The notes: generated from the sequence alone by a model not told the origin. Shown: positions 16,609 through 25,089, counted from the first letter of the stretch. The stretch: DNA of 64,000 nucleotides from Bradyrhizobium sp. SSBR45G (GCF_030159255.1 NZ_BSCT01000014.1:62001-126000); one strand, 5' to 3'. Made by a program: numbers and translations.

Positions 16609-17559
16609 ATGCTGCTGCCGTCAATTTCCGATGCTGCTCAGCTCAAGCGTCTGCGCGCCGATGTGCCGCGTTGGCTGCCGGTCGCGTCCGATATCGCTCG
16701 CGCCCACGGTCATGATCACGCGCGGCTCGTGCCGTTCCCGGCTGGCACCAACCTCGTCGTCGCGCTGGGCGACGAGCTGATCTTGAAGATCTTCCCGTCG
16801 TTGCTGCGCGGCCAGTTCCTGTCCGAGCGGACGACCTTGCGCCTGCTCGCCGGGCGGGTCGATAACGTCAGCACCCCCGAGCTGCGGCACGAGGGGCAGC
16901 GCGACGGCTGGTCCTATCTGATCATGACCCGGCTCGACGGTGTTCCGGCTTCGGAGGTCTGGGGGCAGATGCCGGAGCAGACCAAGCAGATCTTGCTCTG
17001 GCAGCTCGGCCGCCTGATCGCCGCCGTGCAGCGCGTCCCGTCCGGCGAGCTGCTCGCGCTTGGTCCGCGCTGGCGGGATTTTTTGCAGAAGCAGATGGCC
17101 GGATGCCATGCGCGTCACCAGCGGCTTGGCCTGCCGGCGGTCTTGCTTGCCGGGCTGGACGATCTCCTGCGCGAGGCCTCGGCCCTGCTGCCGGATGATC
17201 CGCCGCCGGTCATCCTGACCGGCGAATACATTCCGGAGAATTTCCTCGTCGCGCGCGATGGCGATGGCTGGCGCGTCAGCGGCCTGTTCGACTTCGGCGA
17301 CGTCATGACGGGCTTCGGCGAGTACGATCTGCTCGGGCCGAGCGCCTTCATGGCCGCGGGCCATCCCAGGCGCGTGCGCGCGCTGTTCGAAGGCTATGGT
17401 GTCGCAGCCGCCGATATGGACTGGCAGCTGAAGCGTCGACTGATGGCCTTGCTGATGCTGCATCAGGCGAGTGATCCCGTCCGGCACATCTGCATTCCGG
17501 ACTGGCCGTCCAAGGTCAGAAATTTCGATGAGCTGCAGCGCCTGATCTGGCCCGATTGA
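16609..17559 (+). CDS. Aminoglycoside-phosphotransferase-fold protein with altered catalytic motif
   Basis: 316 residues; ATG two bases after the ugpB stop, so cotranscribed and probably coupled. The N-lobe has PFPAGTNLVVALGDELILKIFP (nucleotide loop and Lys) and the C-lobe RLDGVPASEVW. In the catalytic loop the usual HGD-x4-N reads TGE-YIPE-N (Thr204, Glu206, Asn211), while the metal-binding DFG (228-230, LFDFGDVMTGFGEYDLLG) is kept. Thus the His and Asp normally used are replaced by Thr and Glu. It could be a kinase of a subfamily that uses Glu, or a non-catalytic relative. A sugar-alcohol or glycerol-related substrate is a guess from the neighbour only. Confidence 0.8.
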   Translation: MLLPSISDAAQLKRLRADVPRWLPVASDIARAHGHDHARLVPFPAGTNLVVALGDELILKIFPSLLRGQFLSERTTLRLLAGRVDNVSTPELRHEGQRDGWSYLIMTRLDGVPASEVWGQMPEQTKQILLWQLGRLIAAVQRVPSGELLALGPRWRDFLQKQMAGCHARHQRLGLPAVLLAGLDDLLREASALLPDDPPPVILTGEYIPENFLVARDGDGWRVSGLFDFGDVMTGFGEYDLLGPSAFMAAGHPRRVRALFEGYGVAAADMDWQLKRRLMALLMLHQASDPVRHICIPDWPSKVRNFDELQRLIWPD

Positions 17560-17571
17560 GAAGCGGGCCGT

Positions 17572-18060
17572 TCAGCCCTTGCTCTGGATCAGCTTGGCCG
17601 CACGCGCGAGCACGTCGGAGACGGCGGCCAATCCTGATCCTGCTCCTGCACCGCCGCCCCAGCCGGCGACGTAGCCGCCGCCCAGCGCCCGCACCTTCGC
17701 GAGCGCGCTCGTGATCAGCGCCCGGCACTGCGTGACCGCGGACAGCGCCTGCGCCTTGCTCGTCGCAGCCCGCAGCTTCGCCGCGGCGTTGCTGAGCGCG
17801 CGGCGTGTCTCCGGCACGCCGGGCGCGGTGATGTCGTTGCTCAATTTGTCCAGGACATTGGCGACGCAGTCGTACAGCGCCTTGCCGGTGTTGGCGGCGC
17901 AGGCCGACAGGCCGCCATTGGCCGTCACCGCTGCGGCGGCCATTCCGGCATCGGCGCGCGCCGGGCCGCTGCCGAACGTGCTTACACCGATGATGACGAG
18001 CATCAGCGCGAGAGGGCCCATCCAACGAACTTGCCGGTGAAGGCACGCCATTGCGGTCAT
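17572..18060 (-). CDS. Secreted protein of unknown function, paralog 3 of a tandem triplet
   Basis: 162 residues. N-terminal signal peptide (RWMGPLALMLVIIGVSTFGSGPARA). The mature part shares with its two upstream neighbours the pattern C-x6-G-K-x-LYxCVAxVLDxL, PExxRAL, LRAATSKAQALSAVTQC, RALGGGYV, and the terminal LIQSKG. It has a Gly-rich insertion (WGGGAGAGSG) before the tail. Three Cys are conserved in all three paralogs. A GTG one codon earlier or an internal ATG at 18051 are alternative starts. The gene ends 12 bases from the convergent APH-fold gene. I do not recognise the family. Confidence 0.8.
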   Translation of the reverse strand: MTAMACLHRQVRWMGPLALMLVIIGVSTFGSGPARADAGMAAAAVTANGGLSACAANTGKALYDCVANVLDKLSNDITAPGVPETRRALSNAAAKLRAATSKAQALSAVTQCRALITSALAKVRALGGGYVAGWGGGAGAGSGLAAVSDVLARAAKLIQSKG

Positions 18061-18067
18061 CACCGGC

Positions 18068-18562
18068 TCAGCCCTTGCTCTGGATCAGCTGGATCGCGCG
18101 CGACAGCACGCCCGAGATCGAGGTCAATCCACTGTCGCCCCAGCTCGGGACGTAGCCGCCGCCGATCGCCCGCACCTTCTTCAGGGCGCCGGATATGGCG
18201 GCTTGGCAGCGCGCAATCGCCGAGACGGCCTGGGCCTTGGTCGTCGCGGCCCGCAATCCGGCGGCTGCGGTCTGCAGCGCCTCCTGTGTTTCCAGGCGTC
18301 TGGGGGCGCCAATGCTGGATGCCAAGTGGTCGAGCACGTCGGCAACGCAGTTGTAGAGGTCCTTGCCCTGCTTGCTCCTGCAGGCGCCCAGCTCGCCGAC
18401 CGCCACGGTCGACGCGGCATCGAAGATGGCCGACGCCATCGCAGGCCGCATCGGCAAAGAGCCGACGAGCATGACCAGCGCCAGCATCGCCACGAGCGGC
18501 CAGCGTCCCGGTCGCGTCGGGGACCTGCCGGGCGCTGCTTCAAAAATATGGGCGATCGTCAC
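18068..18562 (-). CDS. Secreted protein of unknown function, paralog 2 of a tandem triplet
   Basis: 164 residues, GTG start after AGGA. Signal peptide ends near MRPAMA. The mature protein has ELGACRSKQGKDLYNCVADVLDHL, ETQEALQTAAAGLRAATTKAQAVSAIARCQAAI, RAIGGGYVPSWG and the end SGVLSRAIQLIQSKG. The signal-peptide region (VAMLALVMLVG-LP-RPAMA) is nearly the same as in paralog 1, so these two arose by a recent duplication. Predominantly helical, small, with three Cys. Function unknown. It sits 7 bases upstream of paralog 3 and 37 bases downstream of paralog 1. Confidence 0.85.
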   Translation of the reverse strand: MTIAHIFEAAPGRSPTRPGRWPLVAMLALVMLVGSLPMRPAMASAIFDAASTVAVGELGACRSKQGKDLYNCVADVLDHLASSIGAPRRLETQEALQTAAAGLRAATTKAQAVSAIARCQAAISGALKKVRAIGGGYVPSWGDSGLTSISGVLSRAIQLIQSKG

Positions 18563-18599
18563 GTTGTCCTCCTGACGTGATTCGTCTGGCTGCCCGGCT

Positions 18600-19076
18600 C
18601 TAGCCCTTGCTCTGGATCAGCTGGATGGCGCGCGACAGCACGCCCGAGATCGCGGTCACGCCGGCATAATCGCCACCGACGGCACGAGCTCGTTGGATCA
18701 AGGCGGAGATGGCCGCCTTGCAGCGCGCAAGAGCGGAGATGGCCTGCGTCTTGGAATTGGCGGCGCGCAGCCCCTCGGACGCCGCCTGCAATGCGCGATG
18801 CGTCTCCGGGACATTGATGGATGCGATGCGGGAGTTCAGCCGGTCGAGGACGTCGGCGACGCAGTTGTAGAGGTCCTTGCCCTTGTTGTTGCCGCAGGCG
18901 CCGAGTCCGCCGACGGCCTCGCCGGACGCGGCGATCAAGGCGGCTGATGCCATGGCCGGTCGCGCCGGCAGGGCGCCGACGAGCATGACCAGCGCCAGCA
19001 TCGCCATGAGCAGCCAACGCCTCGATTGCGTCGTGGATCTGCTGGCCGCCGTCTCGAAAATACCGCCGATCGTCAT
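18600..19076 (-). CDS. Secreted protein of unknown function, paralog 1 of a tandem triplet
   Basis: 158 residues; ATG at 19076 after GGGGA. Signal peptide (RRWLLMAMLALVMLVGALPARPAMA). Cys61, Cys72 and Cys119 are the three conserved cysteines (GLGACGNNKGKDLYNCVADVLDRL; ALARCKAAI). The C-terminus SGVLSRAIQLIQSKG is identical to that of paralog 2 and the last six residues LIQSKG are shared by all three. First of the triplet and 25 bases downstream of another secreted protein gene. An odd Cys number suggests one disulfide and one free thiol or intermolecular bonding. Unknown function. Confidence 0.85.
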   Translation of the reverse strand: MTIGGIFETAASRSTTQSRRWLLMAMLALVMLVGALPARPAMASAALIAASGEAVGGLGACGNNKGKDLYNCVADVLDRLNSRIASINVPETHRALQAASEGLRAANSKTQAISALARCKAAISALIQRARAVGGDYAGVTAISGVLSRAIQLIQSKG

Positions 19077-19101
19077 GTCGTCCCCATGTGTTTCGCCGCG
19101 T

Positions 19102-19707
19102 TCACGGAGCGGCTGATGGCGTGATCGCGTTGCCCACGAGGAATTCGCACGGCACCGTCGCCATCTTCGGATCTCCCTTGAGCGCAAATAGTCTCTCCCA
19201 CTGTGATTTGCGGCACACGACGCCGCTCGGGGCATCCTCGACGATCACGACGGCATAGAGCCGGTCGCGCCTCTCGAATGCCTTGAGGCTGGTGTCGTCG
19301 GGAAAGGTCTGCAGCAGCGTCAGGATACCGTGGCCGCTGTCATTGTCGGCGGCGATCCCGGCGATGCCGCTGACCATGCGCGGCTTGCCGTTCTCGATCG
19401 ACGTGCTGATGAAGACGCCTTCAGCGACGGTGCTGCGCAAAATCTTCTGCTTGATGAAATCCGGACCAAGTTCGGGACTTGTCCGCAGCTTGTTCTTCAA
19501 GGTGGCGGAGAAGAACAGTTTGTCGGTGCCGCCTTGGAAGACGATCGTGGTGCCCTCCGGACCGCCGGCCAGCAGGTTCTGGAATTCACGGCCGCTCAGA
19601 ACCTCGGCAGCAGCCGGAGCGCTGCAAACAAGGAGACCGATCAGGAGGATGACGGAAGGCCGCGACATCAGGTGCGTTGCGCGAGGGATGAGAACAAACG
19701 GAAACAT
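19102..19707 (-). CDS. Secreted protein of unknown function upstream of the triplet
   Basis: Up to 201 residues. The likely signal peptide is MSRPSVILLIGLLVCSAPAAA (start at 19668), but the longer start at 19707 is used here because neither has a clear ribosome site. The mature part begins EVLSGREFQNLLAGGPEGTTIVFQGGTDKLFF and has two Cys (VVCRKSQW, TVPCEFLVG). I find no known domain. It is the first gene of the leftward four-gene unit and is transcribed divergently from the caspase-like gene, 64 bases away. Confidence 0.7.
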   Translation of the reverse strand: MFPFVLIPRATHLMSRPSVILLIGLLVCSAPAAAEVLSGREFQNLLAGGPEGTTIVFQGGTDKLFFSATLKNKLRTSPELGPDFIKQKILRSTVAEGVFISTSIENGKPRMVSGIAGIAADNDSGHGILTLLQTFPDDTSLKAFERRDRLYAVVIVEDAPSGVVCRKSQWERLFALKGDPKMATVPCEFLVGNAITPSAAP

Positions 19708-19759
19708 ACAGCCGGACCGCCGTCAATTCGATGACGGTGGTGGGCTGCCGCCGCTTCGT

Positions 19760-19765
19760 TATAAT
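19760..19765 (+). promoter_or_regulatory. TATAAT box whose expected start site is the caspase ATG
   Basis: A perfect TATAAT ends 6 bases before the ATG at 19772, and no ribosome site is visible between. A transcript starting at the usual distance would begin at or very near the ATG, so translation would be leaderless. No good -35 hexamer at 17-base spacing is seen, so the promoter call is tentative. Confidence 0.35.
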
Positions 19766-19771
19766 GCGAAC

Positions 19772-21199
19772 ATGCAAACAGTATTTTTTCGGCGAGCAGC
19801 GAGGCATATTGCGGATCTCATCCTGCTGCTTGTCCCGCTCCTCGTTCTTGCTGGGCCCGCCGGAAGCTTGGCGGCCGAGAGCCAGCTCAAGCCGGTGCCG
19901 AGCGCCGCGCCGCGCGTCGCGCTGGTCATCGGCAATGCCGCCTATTCCCGGCTGAACCCGCTCGAAAATCCCGGCAAGGACGCCGACCTGATCGCGGACA
20001 AGCTGCGACGCCTCGGCTTCGAGGTGACGCTGAAGGCCAATCGCGATCTGAAGGCCATGGGAGACGACGTCGAGGCGTTCGCGCAGGCCATCAAGCAGCG
20101 CGGACCCGACACCGTCTCCGTCTTCTTTTATGCCGGGCATGGTCTGGAGAGCGACGGGATCAACTACCTCGTCCCGGTCGATGCGGACATCAAGCGCAAG
20201 GCGGACATCGCCGGTCGGGCCGTTAGCGTCAAGCGCATCGCGGACAGGCTGTCGTCGGCGGGCAATCGCGTGAACATCCTCATCCTCGATGCCTGTCGCG
20301 ACAATCCGTTCCCTGAAGGGACAGCGGCCGCCAACGCTCTGCTCGGGCTGGCGCCGATGGGGGCCGTCTATGGCGCCTTCATCGCGTCGGCCACCGGCTC
20401 GGGCAAGGCCGCCTTCGACGGTGAGAACGGACACAGCCCCTACACGCTCGCGCTCGCGCAGGCGATCGGTACGCCGGGCGAGAAGCTGGAGGACGTCTTC
20501 AAGAGCGTGCGCCGCCAGGTCCGGCTGGCGACGAGCGAGCAGCAGATTCCCTGGGAGTCCACCTCGATCGAAGCCGATTTCTATTTCGTGCCGCCGGCGC
20601 CGCCGCCGAGCCCGGCCGCGCAACTGCTCGCCGCCGCGACCGAGACGGACAACCTCGCTCTGTTCGAGCTGCTGGTCGATCGCTTCCCCGGCAGCGAGGA
20701 GGCCGCTCAAGGGCGGAGTGTTCTGGCGCAGCGCCAGCGCGCGGAGACGAAACGGGCCGGGGCATCCACTGCCGGCGAGGTGCTGGCGCGGGCCCGCCAG
20801 GTCCGTACGCCCGACGCGTTCGACCTGGTGGCATCGCTGTTTCCGGATTCGCCCGAAGCGGCGGAGGCGCGCGCCTCAGCGTCGCGGCTGCGCGAAACAG
20901 CCGTTCTCGACAGCGCCGGGCCGACATTCGAAGGACGCGAGCTGATTTCCCGGCTTCAGGAGGAGCTGACCCGGCTCGCTTGTCTCGGCGGATCGCCGAG
21001 CGGCGCATTCGATGGTCAGACGGTCGGTGGCCTGCGGCGCGCCTCGCTGCTGACCGATGAGCATTACCTCTGGCACCGGCCGACCATGGCCGCGTTGCGG
21101 GCCCTGAGGAAGATCGATAGCCGAGACGGCTGTGTGCGGCAGAAGGTCGCGGCGAGCCCGCGATGCCTGCGCATCAACAACGAGGACTTTTGCCAATAG
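19772..21199 (+). CDS. Caspase-like (peptidase C14, metacaspase/orthocaspase) protein, membrane-anchored or exported
   Basis: 475 residues. An N-terminal hydrophobic segment (IADLILLLVPLLVLAGPAGSLAA) exports or anchors the protein. The p20-like caspase domain spans about residues 45-270: PRVALVIGNAAYSRLNPLENPGKDADLIADKLRRLGFEV, catalytic His123 in VFFYAGHGLESDG and catalytic Cys175 in ILILDACRDNPF. Both dyad residues are intact. The C-terminal 200 residues hold helical repeats (LFELLVDRFPGSEEAAQG, AFDLVASLFPDSPEAAEA) and a Cys-containing tail. Bacterial caspase homologues of this type usually cleave after basic residues. It is divergent from four secreted-protein genes whose products are candidate substrates or partners. 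Confidence 0.88.
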   Translation: MQTVFFRRAARHIADLILLLVPLLVLAGPAGSLAAESQLKPVPSAAPRVALVIGNAAYSRLNPLENPGKDADLIADKLRRLGFEVTLKANRDLKAMGDDVEAFAQAIKQRGPDTVSVFFYAGHGLESDGINYLVPVDADIKRKADIAGRAVSVKRIADRLSSAGNRVNILILDACRDNPFPEGTAAANALLGLAPMGAVYGAFIASATGSGKAAFDGENGHSPYTLALAQAIGTPGEKLEDVFKSVRRQVRLATSEQQIPWESTSIEADFYFVPPAPPPSPAAQLLAAATETDNLALFELLVDRFPGSEEAAQGRSVLAQRQRAETKRAGASTAGEVLARARQVRTPDAFDLVASLFPDSPEAAEARASASRLRETAVLDSAGPTFEGRELISRLQEELTRLACLGGSPSGAFDGQTVGGLRRASLLTDEHYLWHRPTMAALRALRKIDSRDGCVRQKVAASPRCLRINNEDFCQ

Positions 21200-21214
21200 A
21201 GCGCGCCAATTGGC

Positions 21215-21238
21215 TGAGCATTACGAAATTTCTGCTCA
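21215..21238. promoter_or_regulatory. Dyad upstream of the sigma-54 promoter (candidate enhancer site)
   Basis: TGAGCA (21215-21220) and TGCTCA (21233-21238) form a perfect inverted repeat with 12 bases between. It lies roughly 130-155 bases before the expected start of transcription of the -24/-12 promoter at 21343-21358, the usual distance for an activator of sigma-54 polymerase. Which activator binds it is unknown. Confidence 0.4.
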
Positions 21239-21342
21239 TAAGTTGATCAAAATTCCCGATCTGTATGCAATGAGCCCTGCGGCATCGTTGCCACTCTCCT
21301 GGAAAGTGCTTCCGCTTCAAGAGCTTGGCTGTTGCGTGCGAT

Positions 21343-21358
21343 TGGCATGAAGCTTGCG
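21343..21358 (+). promoter_or_regulatory. Sigma-54 (-24/-12) promoter of the peptide-ABC/atz operon
   Basis: TGGCATG-AAGC-TTGCG matches the TGGCAC-N5-TTGCW consensus, with the invariant GG (21344-21345) and GC (21356-21357) exactly 10 bases apart. Transcription would start near 21369, about 30 bases before the binding-protein ATG, leaving room for the CGGGAG ribosome site. Confidence 0.65.
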
Positions 21359-21397
21359 ATCATTGTTCCTGCCGGCCGTTGCCCTCGGGAGCATTTG

Positions 21398-23020
21398 ATG
21401 AAGCGTCGTGATTTTCTGAAATCCGTATCCGGTCTTGCTGCAGGCGCCGCGCTGCCGATGGCGCCGGCGGTCATCTCTTCCGCCAAGGCCGATGCGCGGT
21501 CCGAGACGCTGCTCATCGTGTCCGAAGGCGGCCCCAACAATCTCGACATCCACGGCATCGGCACCAACGTGCCGGGTTATGAGGTCTCGTGGAATTGCTA
21601 CGACCGGCTGATCAGCCATGAGATGAAGAGCGGCCCGGGCGGCGTGCCGTATTACGACCGCGACAAGTTCAAGCCCGAGCTTGCCGAAGACATGACCATC
21701 AGCGACATGTCGGCGACCTTCAAGCTGCGCAAGAACGCCAAATTCCACGACGGCACGCCGGTCACGGCCAAGGACGTGAAATGGTCGCTCGATCGCGCCG
21801 TCAGCGTCGGCGGCTTCCCAACCTTCCAGATGAGCGCGGGCTCGCTGACCAAGCCCGAGCAGTTCGTCATCGTCGACGACTACACGATCCGTGTCGACTT
21901 CCTGAAGAAGGACCGGCTGACGATCCCCGATCTCGCCGTCATCGTGCCCTGCATCGTCAACTCTGAGCTGGTCAAGAAGAACGCCACCGACAAGGACCCG
22001 TGGGGCCTCGAATACACCAAGCAGCAGACCGCGGGCTCCGGCGCCTACAGGGTGACGAAATGGACCGCCGGCACCGAAGTCATCATGGAGCGCAATGACG
22101 ACTGGGTCTGCGGCCCGCTGCCGAAGATCAAGCGCATCATCTGGCGCATGGTGCCGCAGGCCGGTAACCGCCGGGCGCTGCTGGAGCGTGGCGACGCCGA
22201 CATCTCCTATGAGCTGCCGTTCAAGGATTTCCAGGAGATGAAGGGCAACGGCAAGCTCAACGTCGTGTCGCTGCCGTTCTCCAACGGCATCCAATACATC
22301 GGCATGAACGTCACCAAGCCGCCGTTCGACAATCCGAAGGTACGGCAGGCGATGGCCTACGCGATGCCGTACCAGAAGATCATGGACGCCGTGCTGTTCG
22401 GCCTCGCCAACCCGATGTTCGGCGCGCCGGCCGACAAGGCAACCGAGGTGGCGTGGCCGCAGCCGACCAAATACTCCACCGATATGGAGAAGGCCAAGGC
22501 GCTGCTGGCGGAAGCCGGCTATGCCAATGGCTTCGAGACCACGATCTCCTTCGACCTCAACTTCGCGCAGGTCAACGAGCCCTTGTGCATCCTCGTACAG
22601 GAGAGCCTGGCCCAGCTCGGCATCAAGACCACGATCAACAAGGTGCCTGGCGCCAACTGGCGCACCGAGCTGAACAAGAAGGAGATGCCGCTCTACACCA
22701 ACGTGTTCTCGGGCTGGCTCGATTACCCCGAATACTTCTTCTACTGGTGCTATCACGGCAACAATTCCGTGTTCAACACGATGAGCTACAAGTCGCCCGT
22801 GATGGACAAGCTCATCGACGGTGCGCGCGATGCCGCCGCGACCGGCGACAAGGCCAAGTACGAAGCCGACGTGAAGGGCTTCGTCGATCTCGCCTTCGCC
22901 GAGGTCCCGCGCATTCCGCTGTACCAGCCGTTCGTCAACGTCGCGATGCAGAAGAACATCTCCGGCTATCAGTACTGGTTTCACCGCAGGTTGGATTATC
23001 GCGCTCTGGTGAAGGGGTGA
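21398..23020 (+). CDS. Peptide/nickel-type (family 5) ABC transporter binding protein, Tat-exported
   Basis: 540 residues. The N-terminus MKRRDFLKSVSGLAAGAALPMAPAV has a twin-arginine motif (RRDFLK), so it is exported folded. Family-5 landmarks follow: LDIHGIGTNVPGYEVSWNCYDRLI, LAEDMTISDMSATFKLRKNAKFHDGTPVTAKDVKWSLDRAV, GSGAYRVTKWTAGTEVIMERNDDW. ATG at 21398 after CGGGAG. First gene of an importer followed by atzG/E/H-like genes, so the substrate is more likely a small nitrogen compound (biuret-, ureide- or carboxybiuret-like) than a peptide; this is inference from context. Confidence 0.92.
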   Translation: MKRRDFLKSVSGLAAGAALPMAPAVISSAKADARSETLLIVSEGGPNNLDIHGIGTNVPGYEVSWNCYDRLISHEMKSGPGGVPYYDRDKFKPELAEDMTISDMSATFKLRKNAKFHDGTPVTAKDVKWSLDRAVSVGGFPTFQMSAGSLTKPEQFVIVDDYTIRVDFLKKDRLTIPDLAVIVPCIVNSELVKKNATDKDPWGLEYTKQQTAGSGAYRVTKWTAGTEVIMERNDDWVCGPLPKIKRIIWRMVPQAGNRRALLERGDADISYELPFKDFQEMKGNGKLNVVSLPFSNGIQYIGMNVTKPPFDNPKVRQAMAYAMPYQKIMDAVLFGLANPMFGAPADKATEVAWPQPTKYSTDMEKAKALLAEAGYANGFETTISFDLNFAQVNEPLCILVQESLAQLGIKTTINKVPGANWRTELNKKEMPLYTNVFSGWLDYPEYFFYWCYHGNNSVFNTMSYKSPVMDKLIDGARDAAATGDKAKYEADVKGFVDLAFAEVPRIPLYQPFVNVAMQKNISGYQYWFHRRLDYRALVKG

Positions 23021-23026
23021 GGTTTG

Positions 23027-23122
23027 CGAATGGCGAGTAGCGAATAGGGAGTGAAGGTGGTGAACGTTCATGATGGATGCCCAGGTGAGGGCTACTATTC
23101 GCTACTCGCCACTCGCTATTCG
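23027..23122. repeat. Dispersed repeat, family E (GCGAATAG/ATTCGC type)
   Basis: Left arm GCGAATGGCGAGTAGCGAATAGGGAGTG; right arm CTACTATTCGCTACTCGCC then ACTCGCTATTCGCC. The arms are complementary, giving a long hairpin between the binding-protein and first permease genes. Related units occur at 55676-55740 and 57227-57326. Confidence 0.85.
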
Positions 23123-23148
23123 CCTGCGCAACGCAAGGAGCGCTTGGC

Positions 23149-24162
23149 ATGCTGAGCCTCATCGCCAAGCGCCTCGCCTTTGCCATCCCCTCGCTGATCG
23201 GCGTCGTGATCGTCACCTTCCTCCTCACCCGCGCCTTGCCCGGTGATCCCGCAGCCTATTTCGCCGGTCCCGCCGCGACCAAGGAGGCGGTGGAACAGAT
23301 CCGCAAGAAGCTCGGCTTCGACAAGCCGCTGGTCGAGCAGTTCTTCCGCTACACCGTCGATCTCGCCCATGGCGATCTCGGCAGCTCACTGACGACGGGC
23401 CAGCCGGTCGCCACCGAGATCCGCAACCGCCTGCCGGCCTCCGCCGAGCTCACGCTGCTGGGTCTCCTCGTCTCGGTCGCGATCGCACTGCCGCTCGGCG
23501 TGCTCGCGGCGACGCGGCCGGGCTCGTGGATCGATCACACCTGCCGGGTCGTGACGACGGCTGGTGTCTCGCTGCCGGTGTTCTTCACCGGGCTCGTGCT
23601 GGTCTATGTGTTCTACTTCCGGCTCGGCTGGTCGCCGGCGCCGCTCGGCCGGCTCGACGTATTCTACAGCGCGCCGGACAACGTCACCGGCTTCTATCTG
23701 ATCGACACGCTGATCGCGCGGGATGGCGAGGCGTTCCGCTCGGCGCTGAGCCAGCTGATCCTGCCGGCAGCGACCCTGGCGATCTTCTCGCTGGCGCCGA
23801 TCGCGCGCATGACGCGGGCCTCGATGCTGTCGGTGCTGTCGTCGGAGTTCGTGCGCACGGCGCGCGCGTCCGGCCTGTCGCCCTCCACCGTCACCGTCAC
23901 CTACGCGTTCCGCAACGCGATGCTGCCGGTGATCACCACGCTGTCGATGGTGTTCTCCTTCCTGCTCGGCGCCAACGTGCTGGTCGAGAAGGTGTTCGCC
24001 TGGCCCGGCATCGGCTCCTACGCGGTCGAGGCGCTGATCGCCTCCGACTTCGCGCCGGTGCAGGGTTTCGTGCTGACGATGGCGATCATGTACGTCGTCC
24101 TCAACCTCGTCATCGACATTCTCTATGGCGTCATCGATCCCCGTGTGAGGCTTGAAGGATGA
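23149..24162 (+). CDS. Peptide-type ABC transporter permease (DppB family)
   Basis: 337 residues with about six membrane helices. Typical opening MLSLIAKRLAFAIPSLIGVVIVTFLLTRALPGDPA and the binding-protein-dependent permease segment near residues 215-250 (RMTRASMLSVLSSEFVRTARASGLSPSTVTVTYAFRNAMLPVIT), where the EAA loop contacts the ATPase. Preceded by AAGGAG. Its stop overlaps the start of the second permease (ATGA), so both are made together. It forms the inner-membrane channel with the next protein. Confidence 0.94.
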   Translation: MLSLIAKRLAFAIPSLIGVVIVTFLLTRALPGDPAAYFAGPAATKEAVEQIRKKLGFDKPLVEQFFRYTVDLAHGDLGSSLTTGQPVATEIRNRLPASAELTLLGLLVSVAIALPLGVLAATRPGSWIDHTCRVVTTAGVSLPVFFTGLVLVYVFYFRLGWSPAPLGRLDVFYSAPDNVTGFYLIDTLIARDGEAFRSALSQLILPAATLAIFSLAPIARMTRASMLSVLSSEFVRTARASGLSPSTVTVTYAFRNAMLPVITTLSMVFSFLLGANVLVEKVFAWPGIGSYAVEALIASDFAPVQGFVLTMAIMYVVLNLVIDILYGVIDPRVRLEG

Positions 24163-25058
24163 GCACTGTCGCGCCGACAATCGAACCCGCCGCCTCCGCC
24201 CGCACGTCCGGCCTCATGGCCCTGATCGGGCACACGCGCTATGTGCTCGCCGAGAACAAGGTCACCGGCTTCGCCTTCGGGCTGCTCGTCGTGATCCTGT
24301 TCGCGGCGATCTTCGGGCCGTGGATCGTGCCTTATGATCCGCTGGCCAGCGATACTGCGTCGGCGCTGAAGCCGCCGTCGGCGGCGCACTGGTTCGGCAC
24401 CGATCAGCTCGGGCGCGACATCTTCAGCCGCGTGGTCGTCGCGACCCGGCTCGATACGTTCATCGCGGTCGCTTCCGTCGCGCTGGTGTTCTTCATGGGC
24501 GGTCTCGCCGGCGTCGCCGCCGGCTTCTTCGGCGGCTGGACCGACCGCATCGTCGGCCGCATCGCCGACACGATCATGGCGTTTCCGCTGTTCGTGCTGG
24601 CGATGGGCATCGTCGCCGCGCTGGGCAATACCGTGCAGAACATCATCATCGCCACCGCGATCGTGAATTTTCCGCTCTACGCCCGCGTCGCGCGCGCCGA
24701 AGCCAATGTCCGCCGCAATGCCGGCTTCGTGCAGGCCGCGCGTCTCTCAGGCAACAGCGAGATGCGCATCCTGCTTGGCCACATCCTGCCCAACATCATG
24801 CCGATCATGATCGTGCAGATGTCGCTGACCATGGGCTACGCCATCCTCAACGCCGCCGGCCTGTCCTTCATCGGCCTCGGCGTACGGCCGCCCACGGCCG
24901 AATGGGGCATCATGGTCGCCGAGGGCGCGTCCTTCATGGTGTCAGGCGAATGGTGGATCGCACTGTTCCCGGGCCTGGCGCTGATGATCGCCGTGTTCTG
25001 CTTCAATCTGCTCGGCGACGGCCTGCGCGACATCGTCGATCCGCAGCGCAGGACGTGA
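24159..25058 (+). CDS. Peptide-type ABC transporter permease (DppC family)
   Basis: 299 residues, about six helices, with the DppC N-terminal segment (FGLLVVILFAAIFGPWIVPYDPLA) and HWFGTDQLGRDIFSRVVVATRLDTF, the signature of this branch. The EAA loop is ARAEANVRRNAGFVQAARLSGNSEMRILLGHILPNIMP. It overlaps the first permease gene by four bases. A 249-base spacer filled with a repeat separates it from the ATPase gene. Confidence 0.94.
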   Translation: MSTVAPTIEPAASARTSGLMALIGHTRYVLAENKVTGFAFGLLVVILFAAIFGPWIVPYDPLASDTASALKPPSAAHWFGTDQLGRDIFSRVVVATRLDTFIAVASVALVFFMGGLAGVAAGFFGGWTDRIVGRIADTIMAFPLFVLAMGIVAALGNTVQNIIIATAIVNFPLYARVARAEANVRRNAGFVQAARLSGNSEMRILLGHILPNIMPIMIVQMSLTMGYAILNAAGLSFIGLGVRPPTAEWGIMVAEGASFMVSGEWWIALFPGLALMIAVFCFNLLGDGLRDIVDPQRRT

Positions 25059-25089
25059 GGCGATGAGTATCTACTGCACGACGGGATCG

